The notes beneath the pieces were generated by a model that saw nothing but the letters and a program-made list of their open reading frames with translations, ran no database searches and was not told the origin of the DNA. A stretch of 64,000 bases of DNA. Origin: Kitasatospora sp. NBC_00240. Its GTDB lineage: Bacteria; Actinomycetota; Actinomycetes; Streptomycetales; Streptomycetaceae. Position 1 is the stretch's first letter, and every line of letters starts with the position of its first letter. The position numbers and the translations under genes were made by a program. This document shows, one piece after another, positions 1 through 8,382 of the stretch. The stretch covers positions 1,550,001 to 1,614,000 of the forward strand of contig NZ_JAPEMU010000001.1 in NCBI RefSeq assembly GCF_026342405.1, in the 5' to 3' direction.

Positions 1-704
1 CTTCGACGCGTGGAACACCGCCCGCAGCCCGGGCGTCGGGATGGGCTACTTCACCCGCCCGGACCTGGACTTCTACTACCAGCTCGCGGACAGCTTCACC
101 TCTTCTGCATCGACATGGCCAACAGCGGCACCGCCGGACTGTGCGTCTACCTCTACCCCAACGCGTACCGTACGGACGGCCCCTGGCGGCACACCGTCGA
201 AGCCGGGAAGACCCTGACCGACTACTTCGTCAGCGGCAGTCCGGACGGCGGCTACGACCTCTCCCTCTACGGCCCGAACGGCCTGCACCGGCGCTTCCGC
301 GGCAACCGGGTCACCGCCACCACCGCCGGGCAGGCCAACCCCGAGGTCACCGCACGGGCCGACGGCGCGAACGGCCGCCTCATGGTCGCCGACCCCGGCG
401 ACCCTGCCGCACGAGATCCAGCTCGACACGGGCGGCCCCCACGCGGTGACCCGGCTGTGCTACCTGCCGAGGCAGAGCGGCGGAGCGAACGGCCGCATCG
501 GCCGGTACGAGGTCTACGTCAGCAACGACGCCACCAATCGGGGCACCCCGGTCGCCACCGGCACCTTCGCCGACGCCGCCCAGCCCAAAGCCGTCGCCTT
601 CGCTACGGTCAACGGCCGGTACGTTGCGACTGCGCGCCCTCACGGAGGCGGGCAACCGCGGGCCGTGGACCTCCGCCGCGGAGATCGTCGTCACCGGCAC
701 CTGA
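1..704 (+). pseudogene. Degraded phosphocholine-type phospholipase C, 5' end outside window
   Basis: Three reading frames each carry a recognisable piece of one secreted phospholipase C. Frame 2 (from base 2 to about 100) reads the end of a catalytic-domain block containing GMGYFTRPDLDFYYQLADSFT. Frame 1 (about 105-400) reads a C-terminal phospholipase C domain with NAYRTDGPWRHTVEAG. Frame 2 (about 404-625) then frame 3 (to the TGA at 702-704) read a discoidin-like (F5/8 type C) domain with LPHEIQLD and GRIGRYEVYVS, ending TSAAEIVVTGT. In intact relatives several hundred residues separate the first two blocks, so the junction near 100 looks like a large internal deletion. The join near 400 looks like a second deletion and the shift near 625 a simple frameshift. 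No single ORF makes an enzyme. Whether the upstream part is intact cannot be seen. Confidence 0.8.
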
Positions 705-906
705 TCCTGGCAGCGTGCGTGGCGGGTACGGGAGGCAGGCGCGTGGGTCGCCGGCCGCGGGCGCCGGCGGAGCACGGCACCGGACGGCGCCCCGGAGGGC
801 CGGCTCCACCCGCCCGAGCGGTGTCACCGGGGTGCCGGTCCGGGTACGTACTGGTCGTCCGCCGGCGCAGGTGCCCGCGGAGCAGCGGCTACAGATCGGA
901 GTTCAG

Positions 907-1728
907 GTGAGCCAGGACGGGATTCCGCCCGCGGTGCGCCGGGTCTACGGACCGGAGGACCTCAGCACCGCGGCGCCCTTCGCCGGCGGGTACATCAACT
1001 TCGGGGACTGGAGCGGGGTGGCCCCGGCCGGCCCGCCCACCCGGGCGGACCGGGTGCGCAGTCAGCAGGCGCTCTACCGCCGGGTGCTGGGCGAGTTCCC
1101 GCGCCCGGGGGCCGGCCGGCTGGCGGAGGTGGGGTGCGGGCGCGGGCTCGGGTGCGCGCTGGCGGTCGAGGAGCTGGGGTTCGCGGCGGTCACGGGGGTG
1201 GACATCCACCCCGAGCAGGTGGCCCGGGCGACGGCCGCCAACGCCGGCCCGCTGGCCGCCCACCCGGACCGGCTCGCGTACACCACCGGCGCCGCCGACC
1301 GGCTGCCGTTCGAGGCCGGCACGCTCGACGGCGTGTACTCGGTGGAGGCGGCCCAGCACTTTCCCGAACTGCCGGGCTTCGCCCGGGAGGCGGCCCGGGT
1401 GCTGCGCCCCGGCGGGCGGCTGGTGGTGACCACCTTCTTCACCAGCGGCCCGGCGGCGGCGGGGCCGCTGCGCGAGTTGCTGGAGAGCTTCGCGGACGGG
1501 CTGGACGTGCCGCATCCGATCGACGGCTTCGCCGAGGCCCTGGACGCCGCCGGGTTCGCGCGCCCGGCCGTGCGGTCGATCGGGCCGGCGGTCTGGCCCG
1601 GCTTCGACCGCTTCCTGGCGGGCGGGGTGGTGCCGCCCGGGCACTGGTCACGCAACTTCCTGCCCGCCTGGCGGGACGGGCTGCTCGACTACTACCTGGT
1701 GACGGCGGACCGGCCCGGCACGCCCTGA
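907..1728 (+). CDS. Class I SAM-dependent methyltransferase
   Basis: This 273-residue protein has a methyltransferase-11 type fold. The glycine-rich SAM loop LAEVGCGRGLG lies near residue 75, the acidic residue that would hold the ribose is in VTGVDIHPEQ, and post-motif III is LRPGGRLVVTTFF. The GTG start at 907 follows a GGAG-like sequence at 898-901; the frame stays open far upstream but reads the decayed phospholipase there. The small-molecule substrate cannot be predicted. No operon partner is seen: a decayed gene lies upstream and a convergent peptidase downstream. UbiE-like quinone methylation is unlikely given the divergent N-terminus. Confidence 0.85.
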   Translation: MSQDGIPPAVRRVYGPEDLSTAAPFAGGYINFGDWSGVAPAGPPTRADRVRSQQALYRRVLGEFPRPGAGRLAEVGCGRGLGCALAVEELGFAAVTGVDIHPEQVARATAANAGPLAAHPDRLAYTTGAADRLPFEAGTLDGVYSVEAAQHFPELPGFAREAARVLRPGGRLVVTTFFTSGPAAAGPLRELLESFADGLDVPHPIDGFAEALDAAGFARPAVRSIGPAVWPGFDRFLAGGVVPPGHWSRNFLPAWRDGLLDYYLVTADRPGTP

Positions 1729-1761
1729 CCGGCGTCGCCACGCCGCCGGCGGCGGCGCCGC

Positions 1762-1794
1762 GACCGGCCCCGGGCGGCGCGCCCGGGACCGGTC
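1762..1794. terminator. Bidirectional hairpin terminator between convergent genes
   Basis: A 14-bp inverted repeat with one mismatch (GACCGG...CCGGTC outermost) encloses a 5-base loop. It lies between the convergent methyltransferase and M1 peptidase genes. There is no U-tract, as is usual for streptomycete terminators. Confidence 0.7.
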
Positions 1795-1807
1795 ACGGCG
1801 GCGACGG

Positions 1808-3343
1808 CTACGGGCGGGGGTGCCGCTCCGTGTGGTCGTGGACGCCGTCGGTGGCCCGGATCTGCTTCCACGAGCGCGGTTCCGGCACCGCGTCGGCCGA
1901 GGGCCGGGCCGCTGCCGCGAAGGACGCCCCTCCGGCCTGCGGCGCCACCGGCCCGGCGGCCGGGCGTCCCGCCGTGTAGAGCCAGGTGTTCAGCAGGTCG
2001 CCGAGCGGCTTCCCGGAGACCCGCTCGGCGAACTGCTGGAACTGCGTGATCGTCGCGTTGCCGTACCGGTGTTCGGCCGGCCACTCCTTGAGGATGCGGA
2101 AGAAGGCCTCCTCACCGACGGTGTTGCGCAGCGCCTGGATCGTGAGCGCGCCCCGGTCGTAGACGGCGGCGTCGAACTGCCGCTCCGGGCCCGGGTCGCC
2201 GGGCTTGACGTTCCAGAAGGTGTCGCCGGCCGGGTGCAGGGCGTAGACGTAGTCGGCGATCTCCTGGGCCGTGCCCTCGTTCTCGTGCTCGGACCAGAGC
2301 CACTGGGCGTAGCGGGCGAACCCCTCGTTCAGCCAGATGTCGCTCCAGCGCTGCAACGAGACGCTGTCGCCGTACCACTGGTGCGCCAGCTCGTGGACGA
2401 CCACGGAGGTGTTGGAGCCGGCGGCGAACTGCCGGGGGCTGTAGAAGACCCGGCCCTGGGTCTCCAGCGCGTACCCGGTGGTCACGTTGGGGACGTAGCC
2501 GCCGGCCGAGCCGAAGGGGTACGGGCCGAACCAGCCGCTGAGCCAGTCGATCACCTCACCGGTGCGCTGGACGCTGGCGCGGGCGGCGCCGGCGTTGTCG
2601 CCGAGGTCCTTGCTGTAGGCGGTGAGCACCGGCAGCCCGCCGGGCGTGGTGTCGGTGCTGATCTCGAACCTGCCGAGGGCGAGGGTGGTGAGGTAGGTCG
2701 CCTGGGGTTTGTTCTGGCGCCAGTTGTAGCGGGTCCAGCCGAGCCTGGAGGTCTGCGAGACGAGGGTGCCGTTGCTGATCGCCTGGGTGCCGTCGGGCAC
2801 CTGGACGGAGACGTCGAAGGTGGCCTTGTCGGCGGGGTGGTCGTTGCTGGGGAACCACCACCAGGCCGATTCGGGCTCGCCGGCCGCGATCCCGCCGTCG
2901 GGGGTGCGCAGCCAGGCGGTGAACCCGTAGCGGGAGACCTTGGACGGGGTGCCGGCGTAGCGGACCACCACGGTGGCCCCGGCGCCCTTGGCCAGCGGGA
3001 CGGCCGGGGTGATCTCCAGCTCCTGCTCGCCGGTGGCGGCGTAGGCGGCCGGGCGGCCGTTGACCAGCACCTGGCTGACGTCCAGGGCGAAGTCGAGGTT
3101 GAAGCGGGTGAGGTCCTGGGTGGCGGTGGCCAGGATGGTCGTGGTGCCCTCCAGCCGGTCGGTGGCGGGCTGGTAGGTCAGGCGGATGTCGTAGTGCGAC
3201 ACGTCGTAGCCGCCGTTGCCGTACGTCGGGTAGTACGGGTCGCCGATGCCGGGTGCGCCGGCTCCGGCCGGGGCGGCGGCGGCGGGGACGGCCAGAAGCA
3301 GGGCGGCGGCGCCCGCGGCAGAGACGATCAGCCTCTTGCGCAC
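1808..3343 (-). CDS. Secreted M1-family zinc metallopeptidase
   Basis: The protein has 511 residues and a Sec signal peptide (MRKRL, then an Ala/Leu core, with cleavage likely after AAA near residue 24). The zinc site HELAH (317-321) with the downstream glutamate in WLNEGFA (E340) is the gluzincin HExxH-18-E motif. Y395 in YDRGAL is the likely transition-state tyrosine. The usual GxMEN exopeptidase signature is replaced by YALETQ just before the zinc site, as in other secreted actinobacterial M1 proteins, so strict aminopeptidase specificity is uncertain. The GTG start is preceded by GGAGG six bases upstream. At about 510 residues it is shorter than PepN because the C-terminal helical domain is missing. 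Confidence 0.9.
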   Translation of the reverse strand: MRKRLIVSAAGAAALLLAVPAAAAPAGAGAPGIGDPYYPTYGNGGYDVSHYDIRLTYQPATDRLEGTTTILATATQDLTRFNLDFALDVSQVLVNGRPAAYAATGEQELEITPAVPLAKGAGATVVVRYAGTPSKVSRYGFTAWLRTPDGGIAAGEPESAWWWFPSNDHPADKATFDVSVQVPDGTQAISNGTLVSQTSRLGWTRYNWRQNKPQATYLTTLALGRFEISTDTTPGGLPVLTAYSKDLGDNAGAARASVQRTGEVIDWLSGWFGPYPFGSAGGYVPNVTTGYALETQGRVFYSPRQFAAGSNTSVVVHELAHQWYGDSVSLQRWSDIWLNEGFARYAQWLWSEHENEGTAQEIADYVYALHPAGDTFWNVKPGDPGPERQFDAAVYDRGALTIQALRNTVGEEAFFRILKEWPAEHRYGNATITQFQQFAERVSGKPLGDLLNTWLYTAGRPAAGPVAPQAGGASFAAAARPSADAVPEPRSWKQIRATDGVHDHTERHPRP

Positions 3344-3374
3344 GTGTTTCCTCCAGGATCGCTGGGGCGGTGGG

Positions 3375-3390
3375 GACCTGACGTCAGGTC
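3375..3390. promoter_or_regulatory. Perfect 16-bp palindrome upstream of M1 peptidase
   Basis: GACCTGACGTCAGGTC is a perfect palindrome starting 32 bp upstream of the peptidase start codon. A one-mismatch version of its core occurs at 39259-39272. It could be a dimeric regulator's operator; the regulator is unknown. The adjoining AT-rich stretch at about 3430-3475 is the likely core promoter area. Confidence 0.45.
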
Positions 3391-3530
3391 TGCCCTCCGT
3401 CCTGTCCCGGCGGGCGGCGGTCCACTCCCTTGTTATGAAATGTTCATGATATGTAACGCATCGTCATATCAGTGCCATCACGCCGTGCCACGCGGGAGAC
3501 GCTCCCCGCACGCCGTGCAACCCGGAGCGT

Positions 3531-3574
3531 CCGGCCCCCGTCGCACCGGACGTGTCCGGTGCGACGGGGGCCGG
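3531..3574 (-). terminator. Perfect 21-bp stem hairpin terminator
   Basis: Bases 3531-3551 and 3554-3574 are perfect reverse complements separated by two bases. The hairpin begins 12 bases beyond the stop codon of the minus-strand methyltransferase and separates it from the M1 peptidase gene. Confidence 0.85.
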
Positions 3575-3585
3575 GTGGGCGACGC

Positions 3586-4650
3586 TCAGCGCCGTGCCAC
3601 GTAGTAGACGTTCAGCACGTCGCCCTCCACCTGGTGGGTCTCCACCTGGGTGAACCCCGCCTCGGCCAGCATCCGCCGCGCGGTCTGCTCGCCCCAGACC
3701 GTCCCCAGCGCCTCGCCGCCCTGGGCCAGCGAGACGCTCATGCAGTAGAAGACCGAGAAGGTGTACAGGGCCGGTGCGAACGGGTTCCCGACGTTCTCCT
3801 CCAGCTTGCTGGAGGCCGCGATGTCGCCCATCAGGAACACCCCGCCCGGCCGCAGCGCCGAGGCGACGGCGGCCAGTGTGGCGGTCGGCCGGGCCAGGTC
3901 GTGGATCACGTCGAACGCCGTGACCAGGTCGTACTCGCCGGTCAGCTCCGCACAGTCGCCCACCTCGAAGGTGGCGTTGCCGAGCCCCAGCGCGGCCGCC
4001 TCCGCCCGCCCGGCCGCGACACCCTCCTCGGAGATGTCCAGGCCGTGGAACCGGCCGGCCGGGAAGGCCCGTGCCAGGACGTTCACCGCGTGCCCCTGAC
4101 CGGTGCCGATGTCGATCGCGTCGGCCCCCGCCGTCAGCCGTTCGGCCAGCCCGGGAACGACCGGGACGATGCTCCCGACCAGCGCCGCGTCGTAGACCCG
4201 GTTCGTCTCCTCCGCCTGCAGCTCCTGGAACCTCGGGTAGGCGGAGTACGGCACCCCGCCGCCCGTCCGGAAGGCCTCCAGCACCCGCTGCTCGACCTCG
4301 CCCATCATCGCGAAGTCCTGCATCAGGCCGGCCAGGTTGTCCGGTCCGGCCGCCCGCGTCAGCGAGGCCGCGTGCTCGGCCGGAAGCCGGTACGTCCGGT
4401 CGCCGGGCTCGTACTCGACGACGCCGCCGACCACCATCGCTCCCAGCCACTCGCGGACGTAGCGCTCGGTCAGCCCGGTGGCGGCCGCGATCTCCTGCGA
4501 GGTGGACGGCGGCAGGTCCGCCATGGCGTCGAACAGGCCGCCCTGGTGCCCCAGGCTGGTCATCAACGCCAGGCAGCCGTCGTTCAGCATCTGCACCATC
4601 CGGCCGCCGAACGCCTCCTGCTTCGCCTGGTCGAGCTCCCGAACAGTCAT
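3586..4650 (-). CDS. SAM-dependent methyltransferase with N-terminal winged helix
   Basis: The protein has 354 residues. Residues 1-100 look like the winged-helix dimerisation domain of Rv2258c-like methyltransferases (SQEIAAATGLTERYVREWLGAMV). The Rossmann methyltransferase domain follows, with SAM loop AIDIGTGQGHA, GLDISEEGV after strand 2, and ALRPGGVFLMGDI. The ATG is preceded by AGGAGG, a strong ribosome site. The gene is monocistronic: it has its own hairpin downstream and a hexosaminidase gene upstream after a gap of about 220 bp. The substrate is unknown; relatives act on small hydrophobic molecules. Confidence 0.88.
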   Translation of the reverse strand: MTVRELDQAKQEAFGGRMVQMLNDGCLALMTSLGHQGGLFDAMADLPPSTSQEIAAATGLTERYVREWLGAMVVGGVVEYEPGDRTYRLPAEHAASLTRAAGPDNLAGLMQDFAMMGEVEQRVLEAFRTGGGVPYSAYPRFQELQAEETNRVYDAALVGSIVPVVPGLAERLTAGADAIDIGTGQGHAVNVLARAFPAGRFHGLDISEEGVAAGRAEAAALGLGNATFEVGDCAELTGEYDLVTAFDVIHDLARPTATLAAVASALRPGGVFLMGDIAASSKLEENVGNPFAPALYTFSVFYCMSVSLAQGGEALGTVWGEQTARRMLAEAGFTQVETHQVEGDVLNVYYVARR

Positions 4651-4873
4651 CGCTCCTCCTACGGCATCGGGCCGCGGCGGGGAGGCGGGTTCGGCCGCCC
4701 GGACACGGCTCGGCGGGCGGATGATCCGGACATACTCTCTCCTGGCAACGCTACGCTCCCGCCGGCCGGAACGGCACGCGGAAGCGGGCCGGCCCGGGGC
4801 AGGAGCGTGGGCCCCCGGGCGTGAGCGCGGGTTCCGGGGCGGGCCGCTACGGCCGGCGGCTGTCCCCGGGCCG

Positions 4874-6517
4874 CTACGGCCAGGGGATCTCCGGGCGCCG
4901 GGCGAAGCCGAAACCGGCCGCCTCCCAGCGCGGACCCTGCGCGGCCAGCCGGAGCCGGAAGCCGTTCCAGTCGCGGGCGGACTGCGCGGACCAACCGACC
5001 TCGGCCAGCGCGGGCAGCCGGGGCAGCGCCATCTGGTCGACCTCGGCGAGGCCTGGCAGGGTCTCCGTCCACAGCGGCGCCTCGATCCCGGCGACCGCGC
5101 CGGCCGGCAGCTCCAGCTCGGTGTCCGGGTTCCAGGAGTAGGCGTTGCTCACGCTCACCGTGCCCGCCCACCGGACCCCGAGCGCGGTACCGGCGTCGTA
5201 CTTCATGTCCAGGTAGGCCCGGCCGGCCGGCGCCATGACCACCCGCGCGCCGCGCCCGACGGCCGCCGACATGTCGCGCGCGCTCGCGCCGTCCGTGCTC
5301 CAGAACTCCAGCATCCCGACGCCGTCCCCGCCCGCGACCGGGGCCGTCTGGTTCCAGCCGAACGGGATCTTGCCGGCCGCCCGGACCTGCCCGGCGACCC
5401 GGCGGACGAACTCCTGGTAGCCGGCCGGCGCCAGGGTCTTCACCTCGTCCCCGCCGATGTGCAGGTACGGCCCGGGGGTGAGCGAGGCCAGCTGGGCGAT
5501 CACGTCGCCGGTGAAGGCGTACGTCCGCTCGTCGGTGGGGCAGATCAGGCTGAAGCCGACCGCGTTGCCGAAGTAGGGCTGCGCCGCGGGCCCGCCCGAG
5601 CAGTCGAGTTCGGGGTAGGCGGTGAGCACGGCGTTGGTGTGGCCGGGCAGGTCGATCTCGGGGACGACGGTCAGGTAGCGCTCCTGCGCGTAGCGGACGA
5701 TCTCGCGGTAGTCCGCCTCGGTGTAGAAGCCGCCCGGGGTGCCCCCGATCTCGGTGGCCGCACCGATCCCGGTGAGCCCCGGGCGGCCCGGCACGGCCAG
5801 CCGCCAGCCCTGGTCGTCGGTCAGGTGCAGGTGCAGGTGGTTGAACTTGTACAGGGACAGCCGGTCCACGTAGGCCTTGACCTCGTCCACCGTGAAGAAG
5901 TGCCGGGCGACGTCGAGCATCGCCCCGCGATAGGCGTAGCGCGGCCGGTCGGTGATGCCGACCGGGGCGACCGTCCAGTCGGCGGAGGCCTGGGTGCGGC
6001 TCTCCACCTCCGCCGGAAGGAGCTGACGAAGGGTCTGGGTGCCCCGGTAGAGCCCTTCCTCGGTCCGGGCGGCGATCCGGACGCCGTTCGCGTCCGCCTG
6101 GAGCCGGTAGCCCTCGGGGCCGGTCTCCTCGGACAGGGTCCGGTCCAGGGCCAGGTCGATGCCGTCCCGGGCGCCGTGGCCGTCGGTCACCGGCAGGGGC
6201 AGGCCGGTGGAGCGGCGCAGTCCGGCCGCGAGCTGTTCGGCGATCTGCCGGGCCGCCGGGTTGCCGTCGGGCGTGCTGATCGCGGTCCGCGCGGTGAGGG
6301 TGTACCCGGCGCCGGTGCCGTCGGTCGCGGCCAGCGGGGCGGGGACGACCCGGTGGGAGCCGGTCGGCGCGGTCGACGCGCCGTCGGCGGCCGCGCCACC
6401 CGGATCGTCACCCAGCGCCCGCTGGATGCCGAGACCGGCCGCGACCAGGGCCAACAGCGCGACGAGGAGCACGATCCGGCCGCTCCGGGAGGTGAGCTCC
6501 GCCCGCCCGATCCGCAC
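4874..6517 (-). CDS. Membrane-anchored or secreted GH20 beta-N-acetylhexosaminidase
   Basis: The protein has 547 residues from a GTG preceded by GGGGGAG; in-frame sequence further upstream is non-coding in character. Residues 14-31 form one hydrophobic segment, an uncleaved anchor or signal. A GH20b-like N-domain (60-190) is followed by the TIM barrel starting at RYAYRGAMLDVARHF. The catalytic Asp-Glu pair is in HIGGDEV (D357, E358), and the WxTE-like LWTE and HLTDDQGWR loops are also present. It should release terminal GlcNAc or GalNAc from chitin or peptidoglycan fragments outside the membrane. No linked chitinase is seen. Confidence 0.9.
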   Translation of the reverse strand: MRIGRAELTSRSGRIVLLVALLALVAAGLGIQRALGDDPGGAAADGASTAPTGSHRVVPAPLAATDGTGAGYTLTARTAISTPDGNPAARQIAEQLAAGLRRSTGLPLPVTDGHGARDGIDLALDRTLSEETGPEGYRLQADANGVRIAARTEEGLYRGTQTLRQLLPAEVESRTQASADWTVAPVGITDRPRYAYRGAMLDVARHFFTVDEVKAYVDRLSLYKFNHLHLHLTDDQGWRLAVPGRPGLTGIGAATEIGGTPGGFYTEADYREIVRYAQERYLTVVPEIDLPGHTNAVLTAYPELDCSGGPAAQPYFGNAVGFSLICPTDERTYAFTGDVIAQLASLTPGPYLHIGGDEVKTLAPAGYQEFVRRVAGQVRAAGKIPFGWNQTAPVAGGDGVGMLEFWSTDGASARDMSAAVGRGARVVMAPAGRAYLDMKYDAGTALGVRWAGTVSVSNAYSWNPDTELELPAGAVAGIEAPLWTETLPGLAEVDQMALPRLPALAEVGWSAQSARDWNGFRLRLAAQGPRWEAAGFGFARRPEIPWP

Positions 6518-6710
6518 AGCCGCTCCCCCTGTCCTGACCCCCGGGGCCGCCCCGGGTGCCGACAGTGTCGCAGCCGGAGCGGCGGGCGTCCCGGGGTTGG
6601 TGGGAAATGTGCGGGAGATGTGCAGGGGAGGGCCGCCCCGCAGGCACGGGACGCCCATCGACTCCGCGGCCGGGCCGCTCGGCCGTACGCCCGGTACGGG
6701 CGCCGCGCAC

Positions 6711-7046
6711 TCAGGAGAAGACCACCGAACGCACCGCCGCCCCCTCGGGGGCGACGAAACCGGGCCGCAGCAGGTACGAGCCGTCCCCCGCGCAGTCCGG
6801 GCCGGGGAAGACCGTCGCGGTCGCACCGGTCCGGTTCTTCGGTGTGCGGGCCGGCTCCTCCCGGGTGGCCTCGGCCAGGTTGACGCATGCTCCGCTCGGC
6901 GGCCCGACCAGCCGTCCGGTCCGCTCGCCGCCGGCGTCTCGGTAGGTGTAGCGGAACTCGCCGAAGCTGGCGGTCGCCGAGCCCGGGACGGCCAGCACGA
7001 GGGTGACGGCGCTGGCGGCGGCGATCGCGGCGTTGCGGAGACGCAT
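6711..7046 (-). CDS. Small secreted protein, unknown function
   Basis: The protein has 111 residues with a clear signal peptide (MRLRN, hydrophobic core, cleavage probably after ATA near residue 26). The mature part is about 85 residues with two cysteines (GACVNL and GPDCAG) that could form one disulfide, and it ends AAVRSVVFS. I do not recognise a family. An AAGGA sequence lies about nine bases before the ATG. The layout (short, secreted, one disulfide) resembles peptidase-inhibitor-like or inhibitory small exoproteins, but no specific motif supports that. Confidence 0.65.
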   Translation of the reverse strand: MRLRNAAIAAASAVTLVLAVPGSATASFGEFRYTYRDAGGERTGRLVGPPSGACVNLAEATREEPARTPKNRTGATATVFPGPDCAGDGSYLLRPGFVAPEGAAVRSVVFS

Positions 7047-7389
7047 GAGAGGTGATCCTTTTCCAAGTGGTGCGGTGCAGAATCACCCTAGGTGCCGGAA
7101 AAGTGGCGAAACGGTTCTTCAGATTCACCCTTTTCGGTGGTTTTGGCCGTGAACCCCTTACCTGTCGAGCGCGGTGACGTAGCCGGCGATCGGGCTGCCC
7201 GCACAAGGATCGAGCGGCAGCACGCCCGCACCAGGACGGCCGTCGGCGGACTCCCGCGGCGGATGCTTGGGCCGAACGCAGCACTCCCGGCCAGCGCCCG
7301 GCCCGGGCGCCTCCGACGGCGGACGCCCGGGACGCGGGCGCCCACGGACGGATGGGACGTCAGGCCCCTTACGACGTACGGGCGGAGCG
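7047..7389. other. Intergenic region, no gene seen
   Basis: This gap of about 340 bp lies between two minus-strand genes. The part next to the small secreted protein (about 7080-7150) is relatively AT-rich and probably carries its promoter. The rest is GC-rich with no ORF of coding character. Confidence 0.5.
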
Positions 7390-8151
7390 TCAGGCGCCTG
7401 GCCCGGAGGGCCGTCCGCCGTCCGCGACCGACGGGCCGAGGCCCAGCAGGACACCCAGGCGGCGGACCTCGTGGTCGAAGTAGGCCTGCGGGTCGGCGAC
7501 GACGTTGGCGCGGTGCCCGAAGGCCTCGAAGGAGACCGCCCCGAAGAGGTACGTCCAGGCCGTCAGGCCGGCGACCACCAGGTCGTCGGGAATGCCCTCG
7601 GGCAGCCGGCCGAGCAGCGGGACCAGCGCCCGGTGGGCGTCCGCCGGGACGGGCAGGCGGTCGAGCGGGCGGTAGGCGCCGTCCTGCGCGGCCCGGGCGA
7701 AGAGGGCGCCGATCAGGAAGGGGACCCGGGTACCCGGCTCGACGGTGTCCTCGGGCGCGGTGTAGCCGGGGACGGGCGAGCCGTGGATCAGCGCGTACTC
7801 GTGCGGGTGGGCGAGAGCCCAGTCGCGGACGGCGTGGCAGACGGCCACCCACCGGCCGAGGTGGTCCCCGCCGGCCGGGGGCTCGGCGTCCAGGGCCGCC
7901 GCGGCGTCCGCCGCGTTGCCCAGGGACGTGTAGCTGTCCGCGATCAGCGCGGTGAGCAGGGCGTCGCGCCCGGGGAAGTACCGGTAGAGCGCCGAGGCGG
8001 AGACCAAGCCGATGTCGCGGGCGACCCCGCGCAGGGAGATCCCGGCGGCCCCGTGCTCGGCCAGCTGGCGACGCGCCGCTTCCTTGATGTCCCGGGTGAA
8101 CTCGATGCGGGCCCGCTCACGGGCGGTGAGCGGTCTGGGCGCGGTGGACAT
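7390..8151 (-). CDS. TetR-family transcriptional regulator
   Basis: The protein has 253 residues from the ATG that begins MSTAPRPL; an AGGA lies eight bases upstream, and the longer upstream ORF would run over half-operators. The N-terminal DNA-binding domain includes ISLRGVARDIGLVSASALYRYFPGRDALL, with a classic TetR recognition helix. The C-terminal half matches the WHG/TetR_C_13-like ligand domain (HPHEYALIHGSPVPGY). It is divergent from an NAD-dependent oxidoreductase. Three related palindromes lie in the shared promoter region, so it probably represses both genes and is released by an unknown ligand. Confidence 0.92.
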   Translation of the reverse strand: MSTAPRPLTARERARIEFTRDIKEAARRQLAEHGAAGISLRGVARDIGLVSASALYRYFPGRDALLTALIADSYTSLGNAADAAAALDAEPPAGGDHLGRWVAVCHAVRDWALAHPHEYALIHGSPVPGYTAPEDTVEPGTRVPFLIGALFARAAQDGAYRPLDRLPVPADAHRALVPLLGRLPEGIPDDLVVAGLTAWTYLFGAVSFEAFGHRANVVADPQAYFDHEVRRLGVLLGLGPSVADGGRPSGPGA

Positions 8152-8210
8152 GCGCCCATCCTGGCAGCAGGCGAGAACACCCGCAACATCGGAGAACGCC
8201 TCATGCGAAC

Positions 8211-8244
8211 GAGAACGGTGTTGAGAAACGAGCACGGTGTTCTT
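8211..8244. promoter_or_regulatory. Two imperfect TetR-type operator copies
   Basis: GAGAACGGTGTTGAG (8211-8225) and GAGCACGGTGTTCTT (8230-8244) are degenerate copies of the perfect palindrome at 8282-8300, spaced 19 bp apart centre to centre. TTGACA at 8243-8248 may be a -35 box for the plus-strand gene. Extra GAGAAC half-sites occur near 8173 and 8192, inside the minus-strand leader. Confidence 0.65.
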
Positions 8245-8281
8245 GACACGTCGGCCCGCCGTCCGCCACTCTCGTGATCGA

Positions 8282-8300
8282 GCGAGAACGGTGTTCTCGC
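8282..8300. promoter_or_regulatory. Perfect TetR-type operator
   Basis: GCGAGAACGGTGTTCTCGC has perfect 8-bp arms around a 3-bp centre. It lies between the divergent TetR gene and the oxidoreductase gene and would cover the plus-strand promoter or leader. Confidence 0.75.
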
Positions 8301-8382
8301 CGAATCCCGCCGAAGCCGCCGACGGTCACCCGCCGGCCGTAGTCCACCGGCCGTCCGGCCGCCACCACCCGAGGAGTCCACC

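Noticed and set aside
4478..6883. 801-codon open frame on the plus strand opposite the hexosaminidase
   Set aside because: It lacks any recognisable domain, has Gly/Arg/Val-rich composition typical of antisense frames in GC-rich DNA, and covers a clear GH20 gene.
7025..7064. Sequence like the 3' end of 16S rRNA (GGATCACCTCT) in the leader of the small secreted protein
   Set aside because: It is only about 11 bases and reads as the sense strand of the 16S tail, so it cannot act as a ribosome site; coincidence.
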